Of a DNA stretch of 18,062 bases, positions 1-6,019 are shown one piece after another. How positions within the stretch are numbered: position 1 is the first letter of the stretch; each line of letters starts with the position of its first letter. The DNA comes from CAYWEP01 sp964608945 (GTDB lineage: Bacteria; Patescibacteriota; Microgenomatia; Levybacterales; UBA12049). Position numbers and translations under genes: made by a program. The stretch covers positions 1-18,062 of the forward strand of contig CAZSQB010000015.1 of the NCBI GenBank assembly GCA_964608945.1, read 5' to 3'. The notes under the pieces are model-generated. The model made no database searches. It saw nothing but the letters and a program-made list of their open reading frames with translations, and was not told where the DNA came from.

Positions 1-247
1 CGAGAGTTCGCAGCTCTTTTGCTGCCGTAGTTGTCTCAATTGACGCCTCAGGGTGTGTACCGACCTCAACCCACGTCTCAACAGCTTGTGCAGGAGGTTT
101 GGGAAATAAGAAGTTTAGTAATTGGTCACGGAAGGGGAGAGTAACCGCGAGGGCCAAGAACAGAAGAATTCCAAGTATCGAAAGATTGAATATCAACCGC
201 TCTTTCTTATCCTGTTTGTTAATCTTGCTCAAATATGGGCTAAACAT
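1..247 (-). CDS. Membrane-anchored protein, N-terminal part only (runs off left edge)
   Basis: The minus-strand frame stays open from an ATG at 247 to the window edge, giving 82 residues of an incomplete protein. The N-terminus MFSPYLSKINKQDKKERLI is basic and is followed by a hydrophobic stretch at about residues 19-37 (NLSILGILLFLALAVTL). A proline-containing linker and a Thr/Glu-rich start of a probably external domain come next. This is the pattern of a signal anchor with an N-in orientation. A GTG at 256 is in frame and could be the start instead, but the short GAG a few bases before the ATG favours 247. A TAG lies 13 codons upstream of the GTG. It is the next gene after mltG on the same strand, 97 bp on. 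I do not recognise the family from this fragment, so no function is assigned. Confidence 0.6.
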   Translation of the reverse strand, partial: MFSPYLSKINKQDKKERLIFNLSILGILLFLALAVTLPFRDQLLNFLFPKPPAQAVETWVEVGTHPEASIETTTAAKELRTL

Positions 248-344
248 TTTTCTCACAAAACACGCGAAGGCAAAGACCCCCTACATTTATTGAGACTGAT
301 TATGGTTAAAATGTCAAGAGAAGAAGTCTGAAGAACGTTAAACT

Positions 345-1292
345 TTAAAGGCCGTATTTTTTGATATTGGCATGGTGTTGGTCAATTGTTTTGGCATAAT
401 GATTTACGCCATTTTTATCTGAGATATAGTACAGATAATCAGTATCTGTAGGGTTTGCTGCTGCCTTAAGGACGCTTAATCCAGGATTTGAGATTGGCCC
501 CGGTGGCAACCCTGGCTGCAGATATGTATTGTAGGGCGATGCGACTAATTTATACTCAGCAGCCGTTACGGGTGCCCACCAATTGTTGCCAATTTTGCCT
601 TTCGCGTATTGAATTGTTGCATCAATCTGAAGAGCCATATCTAGCCCCAATCTGTTGTGCATGACAGATGAGACAAGCGGTCGATCTTCTTCATGCTTTG
701 CTTCGCGTTCTATCATTGATGCGAGAATAACAAGCTCTTCTTTTGACAGATTGGTTGAATTGTTTACCTGTGCAAATCGCTGATCAAAGGTATTTCGCAT
801 GGTTGATATGACCATATCCACCGTTGCCTCTTTCGGAAAAAGGTAGGTATCTGGGAAAAGATACCCTTCATTTTCTACCAATTGCGCTAGCCATGATTCA
901 TCGTATGATGATAGATTGACCGAGACGATATCGGCAATCTCTTCTGCTCTTTTTCCTTCAGGAATAGTTATCCATACATCTTGCGTCCCAACTGTCAAAC
1001 TCTTTGCAATATCACGTGCGTTTTGCGACGGGGAGAGGGTATATGATCCTGCCTGAATATTTTTCTCGATCCCCATTTGTTTTACCAGCAAGAAGAATAC
1101 AACTGGGTCTTTAATCAAACCGCCTTCTTTGAGGTTATTTGCAATATTTCTCACACCCTCCCCTTTCTTTATAATAAACGTTTGCTTTGCCAGGTCTTTT
1201 GCATCAGCCGGAGATGTCCCATTCGTCCACCAAAGAAAAAAGACACCTATAAGAATGATGAGGATAATAACTGTTACTGGAAGTCGCTTCAT
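345..1292 (-). CDS. mltG: Endolytic murein transglycosylase MltG (YceG-like)
   Basis: MltG cleaves nascent peptidoglycan glycan strands at the outer face of the cytoplasmic membrane and acts as a terminator of glycan polymerisation. The 315-residue product has a short N-terminal transmembrane anchor (about residues 5-22), a small LysM-like region (about 38-100, beginning FIIKKGEGVRNIANNLKEGG) and a YceG catalytic domain. The hallmark ASMIEREA is at 191-198, with E195 the expected catalytic glutamate position by analogy with ASIVEKE of the E. coli enzyme. It is followed by VMHNRL (210-215), LQIDATIQYA (221-230) and the C-terminal motifs SPYNTYLQPGLPPGPISNPG and DYLYY. The length fits the family. 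The ATG at 1292 is preceded by TAAGGAATAG, a usable Shine-Dalgarno site, and by an extended -10 box. It follows the AMP phosphorylase gene by 29 bp, so co-transcription is also possible. Confidence 0.95.
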   Translation of the reverse strand: MKRLPVTVIILIILIGVFFLWWTNGTSPADAKDLAKQTFIIKKGEGVRNIANNLKEGGLIKDPVVFFLLVKQMGIEKNIQAGSYTLSPSQNARDIAKSLTVGTQDVWITIPEGKRAEEIADIVSVNLSSYDESWLAQLVENEGYLFPDTYLFPKEATVDMVISTMRNTFDQRFAQVNNSTNLSKEELVILASMIEREAKHEEDRPLVSSVMHNRLGLDMALQIDATIQYAKGKIGNNWWAPVTAAEYKLVASPYNTYLQPGLPPGPISNPGLSVLKAAANPTDTDYLYYISDKNGVNHYAKTIDQHHANIKKYGL

Positions 1293-1304
1293 CTATTCCT
1301 TACT

Positions 1305-1313
1305 ATTATACCA
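1305..1313 (-). promoter_or_regulatory. Extended -10 promoter element upstream of mltG
   Basis: Reading the minus strand, TGGTATAAT gives a perfect TATAAT (1305-1310) with the upstream TG of an extended -10 element. The wider string ATGGTATAATAGTA matches the alaS upstream sequence (ATGTTATAATAGTA) at 13 of 14 positions. The hexamer ends 12 nt before the mltG ATG, so the transcript leader would be about 5 nt. No convincing -35 box is visible. It lies in the 29-bp gap after the preceding gene. Confidence 0.5.
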
Positions 1314-1321
1314 TTCTCCAC

Positions 1322-2599
1322 TCAATAGTAGAGAATGGCTGGAAAATGAGCTGTTGAGTCTTTTGCTTCTTTGACGGCGCCTTGGTTTTGTGAGTAAAGT
1401 GTATAGAGAACATCGCCTTTTTCTACCTTGTCGCCGATTTTCTTGGAAAAATAAATGCCCGCTCTTTTCTCTTTTGGAGCACCGAGAATTTTGCAAAGAA
1501 TAGTTACATTTTTACTATGAATCTTTCGGACAGTGCCGCTTTTTCTCGCGATAATATGAAGCGCATGTTTGCCTGGTTTTAAATCTTCGCTGTCGATTGC
1601 TGGATTACCACCCTGCGCTTTTATGATCTCCTGCATTTTTTCCCAGGCCAATCCTTCATGCAGGATATGCGTTGCCCAGCCCATGCCGTTGCCGTAGTTT
1701 TTTTTGACAGTCTGCCTGAGTGATTCAGATGAATCTTTCAAACAAAGCTCAAGGAGGTTACCGGCAAGGTGCAAGCTTCGAACTTCCAAATCAAGCGGAC
1801 GCTCTTTTTTCTGCTGGAGTACGCGTACTGCTTCCCGAGTTTCAAGAACTGGTCCTATTCCTTTGCCTGTCGGTTCATCAGTTTTGTGCATGAGGCAGCG
1901 AATCTTTACATTGAACCGTTTGGTAAGATATTCAAATTTTCCCTTCACGATTTCAGCATCCTTTAAAGAATGCACTTTGACTGTTTCCCCATATGGAATA
2001 TCAATAACAACATGGTTTGAGCCAAAGGCAATTTTTTTTGCCATGATAGAAACCAGAATTTTGTCGAAACTCTCAAAAAGCAATGGTTCCTCAACCTGAA
2101 TAATAACGTCATCTGCAGGCGCAATACCCACACTTCCACCCCACACAATACATGCATTCGTTTTTTTCACAAGCTCATAAATTTTATCTTTGGTAAATGT
2201 TACAGGAGCTAGAACCTCCATATCATCCGCAGTGCCTCCAGGTGTCGTGATGGCGCGGCTTGATGACTTTGGGATTGTGTACCCAGCTGCAGCGACTATG
2301 GGTACAACGATAAGCGTTGTCCTTGTGCCCGGTAGCCCGCCAATTGAATGCTTGTCAGCGACAACGCCTTTAAAATGCAGTTTGTCTCCGGTCTCAACCA
2401 TCGCGCGGGTCAAGTAATACAGCTCTTGATTGGTAAACCCCTTAGAATATCCAGAAGCGGCAAAGTACGTGGTCAGAACATCGCCAAGACGCCTGTTGGA
2501 GATATCATCCATGATGGCGTAGATTTCTTTGTAGTTTAATTTTTGCCCGACGAGCTTTTTTCTAATTGCATCAAGAGCGAGTGTTGAATGTTGTGCCAA
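1322..2599 (-). CDS. AMP phosphorylase / thymidine phosphorylase family (archaeal-type, lacking the N-terminal domain)
   Basis: This is a nucleoside phosphorylase of the DeoA/AMP phosphorylase family. In archaea and several CPR lineages the enzyme converts AMP and phosphate to adenine and ribose 1,5-bisphosphate, feeding type III RuBisCO; bacterial relatives act on thymidine. Visible motifs are DKHSIGGLPGTRTT (82-95, phosphate-binding loop), SSRAITTPGGTADDMEVL (113-130), CIVWGG (150-155), a KK at 188-189 and KTDEPTGKGIGP (239-250). The VWGG and IAPADDVI strings resemble the archaeal AMP-phosphorylase branch. The 425 residues correspond to the archaeal enzyme (about 500) without its roughly 80-residue N-terminal domain. 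The start is TTG at 2599, supported by AGGAGG 7 nt upstream. It follows a small ORF in the same frame, separated only by a TAA. No RuBisCO or ribose-1,5-bisphosphate isomerase gene is in this window, so AMP specificity is an inference. Confidence 0.88.
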   Translation of the reverse strand: MAQHSTLALDAIRKKLVGQKLNYKEIYAIMDDISNRRLGDVLTTYFAASGYSKGFTNQELYYLTRAMVETGDKLHFKGVVADKHSIGGLPGTRTTLIVVPIVAAAGYTIPKSSSRAITTPGGTADDMEVLAPVTFTKDKIYELVKKTNACIVWGGSVGIAPADDVIIQVEEPLLFESFDKILVSIMAKKIAFGSNHVVIDIPYGETVKVHSLKDAEIVKGKFEYLTKRFNVKIRCLMHKTDEPTGKGIGPVLETREAVRVLQQKKERPLDLEVRSLHLAGNLLELCLKDSSESLRQTVKKNYGNGMGWATHILHEGLAWEKMQEIIKAQGGNPAIDSEDLKPGKHALHIIARKSGTVRKIHSKNVTILCKILGAPKEKRAGIYFSKKIGDKVEKGDVLYTLYSQNQGAVKEAKDSTAHFPAILYY

Positions 2600-2746
2600 T
2601 TATAATCCTCCTCGAATCTGTTCGATTGACATTTTAATAAAATTCTTAATAAAATTTAGCACAAAATAGATCGCGGAATTAACGATCCGGTAAATCGTCG
2701 GCCAAATTTTTTGTAAAACCACCATGACTGGGCTGGGTTGTTCCAT
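2600..2746 (-). CDS. Small hydrophobic/amphipathic ORF (48 aa), hypothetical
   Basis: An ATG at 2746 opens a 48-codon frame, MEQPSPVMVVLQKIWPTIY and onward, ending ISIEQ-like at MSIEQIRGGL. The middle (residues 8-36) is strongly hydrophobic with scattered charges, such as VVLQKIWPTIYRIV and SAIYFVLNFI. That suggests a small membrane or membrane-surface peptide. Its TAA is immediately followed by the TTG start of the AMP phosphorylase in the same frame, and its last codons (RGG) contain the AGGAGG Shine-Dalgarno site of that gene. No clear Shine-Dalgarno site precedes its own ATG, apart from a weak GGAAAT 9 nt away. It fills most of an otherwise empty 244-bp gap. It could be a translated leader coupled to the downstream gene, or a chance frame. 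I do not recognise a family. Confidence 0.4.
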   Translation of the reverse strand: MEQPSPVMVVLQKIWPTIYRIVNSAIYFVLNFIKNFIKMSIEQIRGGL

Positions 2747-2760
2747 ACAAATTAAATTTC

Positions 2761-2843
2761 CAATAATTACCAATTTCAAATATCCAATGTCAAATAAATT
2801 CTTTTTTGAAATTTGAAATTAGAAATTTGACATTTGAAATTCT
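2761..2843. repeat. AT-rich ATTTGAAATT hairpin repeat, copy 1
   Basis: This stretch abuts the stop codon of the sortase gene and is built from variants of AATTTCAAAT and its complement. Left-arm AATTTCAAAT at 2772-2781 is the exact reverse complement of ATTTGAAATT at 2832-2841. AATGTCAAAT at 2786-2795 is likewise the reverse complement of ATTTGACATT at 2825-2834. A T6 run (2802-2807) sits between the arms. The right arm resembles that of the copy at 5925-6019. As RNA it would fold into a long, AU-rich hairpin at the 3' end of the sortase message. Confidence 0.75.
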
Positions 2844-3572
2844 CTAGAGTTTCTCCAATCTCGCCTTTATCACGAGTCTCTCCCACACCGTCCCAGGTGG
2901 GGTACAAGTGATAAGGGTAAGATAGCTATCGTCATACTCTTGTGCAAGAGGCGACGTGTCGCCTGGTGGAACGATAGTAATAGCGAATATTCTATACGTA
3001 TAGCTAATATTGTTCTGATGGACGATAATTTCATCGCCTATCCTAAGTGTATGAGCATTGGCAAAGATCGTTTTGTAGTTTTTTGGATTGAATAATTGCG
3101 GAAGCGTAGAGTGGCCGAAAACAACAGCATTTCCTTTTTCAGGTGGCACAGCTGTCCCCCCAAAATTAACAAGATGTGAATCGACATCGTTATCAACAGC
3201 AGAAACAAGGGCATCGGTGATATTAATTTTGGGAATAGTTAGTGTATAGGATGAGACTTTCGGCGTTGTCGACACTCCTTTGTACGCCGGAAACCAGTTT
3301 TGCGCATTGGAATAATCAACGCCCCCAAGTGAGTTTATCGTGGCAGCAAGAAGGCTTTGCATATTCGAGCGATTCAGCACAATCGTTTTTGGAATAGGTG
3401 CCGTAAAGCCTTGCGATGCGTAGACTGGGGAAAGGTAGATCTTCCAGGAAAGAAGAGGAAAAGAAAAATAGACCAGAAAGAGGAATCCGACAGCAGCCAT
3501 GCTGAGCCCGACATAGCGGATAATCTTCTTTGCCTGCTTTTTATCTTGTCTTTTATAGTAAAGTTTACTCAT
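2844..3572 (-). CDS. Sortase family transpeptidase
   Basis: Sortases are membrane-anchored cysteine transpeptidases that cut a C-terminal sorting motif and attach the protein to the cell envelope or polymerise it. The 242-residue product has a basic N-terminus, one transmembrane segment at about 20-43 and an extracellular sortase barrel from about residue 106. The catalytic triad is readable: His154 in VVFGHS, Cys223 in TLITCTPPGT and Arg232 in WERLVIKARL. The TLxTC-TPxG context is like that of class D/E/F enzymes. Its ATG overlaps the last 8 bases of the preceding gene (ATGAGTAA), indicating translational coupling with the actin-like/J-like membrane protein, which makes that protein or its partners candidate substrates. 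No LPxTG-like motif was noticed in that neighbour. The fold and activity are well supported; the substrate is unknown. Confidence 0.93.
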   Translation of the reverse strand: MSKLYYKRQDKKQAKKIIRYVGLSMAAVGFLFLVYFSFPLLSWKIYLSPVYASQGFTAPIPKTIVLNRSNMQSLLAATINSLGGVDYSNAQNWFPAYKGVSTTPKVSSYTLTIPKINITDALVSAVDNDVDSHLVNFGGTAVPPEKGNAVVFGHSTLPQLFNPKNYKTIFANAHTLRIGDEIIVHQNNISYTYRIFAITIVPPGDTSPLAQEYDDSYLTLITCTPPGTVWERLVIKARLEKL

Positions 3573-5916
3573 TGGTTTTTATCACAATAGTGATGTTATC
3601 GCTCACCCGAGGAAGGAGCTTTGGCAAAAATGGTATAGGAGGGAAAAGGGCGATATCAACACCATTCACCTGAGACTGTTTGGATAACAAGTCATAAGCG
3701 TCGGTAAATGATTTCCCGGCGAGTTCATCTTTGAGTTTTTTCGTGTCAAGCTTTGGCATCAAGCCACCTTTGATTGTGATTTTTGCTTCCACCTCATCAT
3801 CGCCTTTTTCTTTGATATCGGTTAATTCTTTGGTAATACCGTCTTGGGTGATATTATTTTCATCACCGTAACGATTTTTGACAAGCTCTTTTGTAAATTG
3901 GGTGAGGTCATCATTTTTGTAGACATAATAGATAAATGCTACTGTTGCAGTAAGCGTTACATTTTTTGCCTCATCATTTTCGTCTTTGTCGAAATCTTTT
4001 TTCGAGAGAGTAGCCTCACTAAAAACAGGCAAGATCGTATCATTACTTTCTATTTTTTTACCGATCGTGTCTTTCGCTTTTTCTTGTAACGATTTTGGGA
4101 GATCTGCAAGAAGCTTGTCTCTATCTTTCTTTGCCACAACGGTTACTTGTTTTTTTGATCCTCCGGAGAATGCCTGATCATTTTTCGCAGCAACTGATGA
4201 AGAATCGGCAACAGAAAATTTAGCGCCTGAGGGAAGATTATATTCGGTGCCAATCTTTGCTGCTGTCACCGCAACAGTAGCAGTGCCAGGTTTGGTGCCT
4301 GAGAAAATATCGCCTGAGGCAGAGCTGACGCTGACATCTTTATCAAGAGTAAATTCAAGGGTATTTGCAGTAATAGTTGTTCCTTGGTTGAGCGTTTTTT
4401 TGCTGTCGTTGTTGTTGTAAATTGTTACTGACCCTTTTGCTTTGTTTCCAACATCTTTTTTGCCGGTTGCTTGTGTTGTTGCTTTCCCTGGTAAATCCAC
4501 AGTAACGTCTTTTGCTGAAATGACGTTGTGAGAAAAGTCATTGCCCGATGAGAGCGAGAATACGAGCGTCTCTTGTTCCTGAATATCTTTCGGATTAACA
4601 GAAAGCGTTATGGTCGAGCGAAGCTGGAAGAAGTACAGAAGCACAATGCCAAGAAGGACAAGAACGACGAGTGGCGCGATAAAGACTGCTTTTCCTCCTC
4701 TGCCAATAGTACTTGGTAAAGAAAATATACTTCGCAATGGTATTTTGGAAATGATACCAGCAAATAACGACGTAACGCCTGATAAGGAGAGTCCGTTCCT
4801 TTCTGATTGGTTCACCATGCTGCTTCGTGATGGCGATTCTTCATTGTTTTCGGGTAATTCTGGTTCGCGAATATTTGCGTGTGGATTATTGGAAAATGCG
4901 TGGGTCGCATGCTCATCAACGCGTTCTCTATGCGAAACGATCTTATGGTGCGGCTGTTCTGTTGTCATTTCTTCTGAAGGTTTGGCTTTTTCAACATCTT
5001 GATTCATTACGAATCCAAACTCCAACGCACCGTCTTTTATACTTTCTTTCTCATGCGCACCTCCTTCCGCATCTTTTCCGCCTTCTGTCTCCTTTTCCCC
5101 TTTAGACTCCTTTCCAGTAAACGTCTTTATTTCAGTACCCTCTCTATCAATAACAGAGTCTGACATAGAAAGCCCCATTTGAGACGCTGCGCCAAAAACA
5201 ATTGCTCGCGCGTCAAAATCGATCGGAAGCATAGATATTTGCGGAACGTGCAAGAAAGGCAAGCTTTTACTCCACTGATGCGAGATAAGTTCTTGAGCTA
5301 ACTCCTCATGCTTACTATCGAAAAGAACAATGCGGGATGGAAACACCTCAACGTCTTCAAACGATTTCAACAATTTGTCTATAGCGGCAACAACAGAGTC
5401 TTCAAGCGGATGTATTTTGCTTTCGACAAATCTTCCTGCGCGGATAAGTGATACTGACACTGACTTTTTACTGACCTGGATAAGAAGCGCAGACACTGGC
5501 GCTCCTTCTTCTTCCTTCATGAGATGGGTAATTGCTTCTGTTGTGACCAAGAAGCCAATCGGGGTAAGCTTCAGCGCCTCGCAGACTTTCTTCAGCCTTG
5601 CAAGGTACTCTTTCTTTATTTTTTTCTCATCAACCCATTCTTCTTTTACGCCGAATACGGTTTTGTGCGTTTCTACATCCGCAGGCAACGTTTCTTCAGC
5701 TTTACTGATGGTTTTATCCAATATATCAAGCCACTCATCAATCGGCGCTTCCTCAAGATTTGTATCAAAATACTCGTCATGCTTGCCGACGACTTTGATT
5801 TTGCCTTGAAATTCTTCAATAATAACGGCGCTGACTTTTTCATCACGAAGGAGAAGTGCGAGAAAGTACTCAGGTTTTTTTTCTTTGTTGATAAAGGAAG
5901 GGATAGACAGCTTCAT
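3565..5916 (-). CDS. Membrane protein: FtsA/PilM-like degenerate actin-like domain, linker, TM, baseplate-J-like exterior
   Basis: The 783-residue product (numbered from the ATG at 5916) has four parts. Residues 1 to about 250 resemble the FtsA/PilM actin-like fold: TVFGVKEEWV (86-95), a VTTEAI turn, ALLIQVSKKSVSVSLI (143-158) and a closing ARAIVFGAASQMG. The phosphate-loop Asp and Gly expected in the second motif are replaced, so nucleotide hydrolysis is doubtful. Residues about 255-405 are charged and low in complexity (Glu/Lys/Gly, Ser, His), probably disordered. One transmembrane helix lies at about 409-431. The rest is external and contains a stretch like the baseplate J/gp47 domain of CPR surface proteins, including KGSVTIYNN, PGTATVAVTAAKIGTEYNLP and a C-terminal ITIVIK strand. 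It overlaps the sortase gene by 8 bp. A TTG at 5922 is in frame, but neither start has a Shine-Dalgarno site, so I prefer the ATG. Possible roles are surface appendage or envelope assembly. Confidence 0.8.
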   Translation of the reverse strand: MKLSIPSFINKEKKPEYFLALLLRDEKVSAVIIEEFQGKIKVVGKHDEYFDTNLEEAPIDEWLDILDKTISKAEETLPADVETHKTVFGVKEEWVDEKKIKKEYLARLKKVCEALKLTPIGFLVTTEAITHLMKEEEGAPVSALLIQVSKKSVSVSLIRAGRFVESKIHPLEDSVVAAIDKLLKSFEDVEVFPSRIVLFDSKHEELAQELISHQWSKSLPFLHVPQISMLPIDFDARAIVFGAASQMGLSMSDSVIDREGTEIKTFTGKESKGEKETEGGKDAEGGAHEKESIKDGALEFGFVMNQDVEKAKPSEEMTTEQPHHKIVSHRERVDEHATHAFSNNPHANIREPELPENNEESPSRSSMVNQSERNGLSLSGVTSLFAGIISKIPLRSIFSLPSTIGRGGKAVFIAPLVVLVLLGIVLLYFFQLRSTITLSVNPKDIQEQETLVFSLSSGNDFSHNVISAKDVTVDLPGKATTQATGKKDVGNKAKGSVTIYNNNDSKKTLNQGTTITANTLEFTLDKDVSVSSASGDIFSGTKPGTATVAVTAAKIGTEYNLPSGAKFSVADSSSVAAKNDQAFSGGSKKQVTVVAKKDRDKLLADLPKSLQEKAKDTIGKKIESNDTILPVFSEATLSKKDFDKDENDEAKNVTLTATVAFIYYVYKNDDLTQFTKELVKNRYGDENNITQDGITKELTDIKEKGDDEVEAKITIKGGLMPKLDTKKLKDELAGKSFTDAYDLLSKQSQVNGVDIALFPPIPFLPKLLPRVSDNITIVIKTNE

Positions 5917-5924
5917 AGGCAATC

Positions 5925-6019
5925 GAATTTCAAATAAGTACCAATTTCAAATGTAAAATTTCAAATGGGTAGTGACTCATTGGAAATTTGAAATTGGATA
6001 TTAGAAATTTGAAATTTCT
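5925..6019. repeat. AT-rich ATTTGAAATT hairpin repeat, copy 2
   Basis: This repeat fills the gap between the alaS stop codon and the next gene. CCAATTTCAAAT at 5941-5952 is the perfect 12-bp reverse complement of ATTTGAAATTGG at 5986-5997, and further AATTTCAAAT units lie outside these arms (5926-5935 and 6004-6014). The loop region, about 5966-5980, is GTAGTGACTC-like and not repetitive. It shares the GAAATTTGAAATT and AGAAATTTGA blocks with copy 1. Both copies directly follow the 3' end of a minus-strand gene, which suggests a transcript 3'-end or stability element. Confidence 0.75.

Noticed and set aside
312..317. TTGACA on the minus strand upstream of the left-edge gene
   Set aside because: No acceptable -10 hexamer was found 15-19 bp downstream.
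2599..2604. TATAAT on the minus strand at the start of the AMP phosphorylase
   Set aside because: It touches the TTG start codon, so a transcript from it would begin inside the gene; the Shine-Dalgarno site points to an upstream start.
5917..5922. TTG start two codons before the ATG of the actin-like/J-like protein
   Set aside because: No Shine-Dalgarno site supports it, and the ATG at 5916 is the stronger start codon; the difference is two residues.
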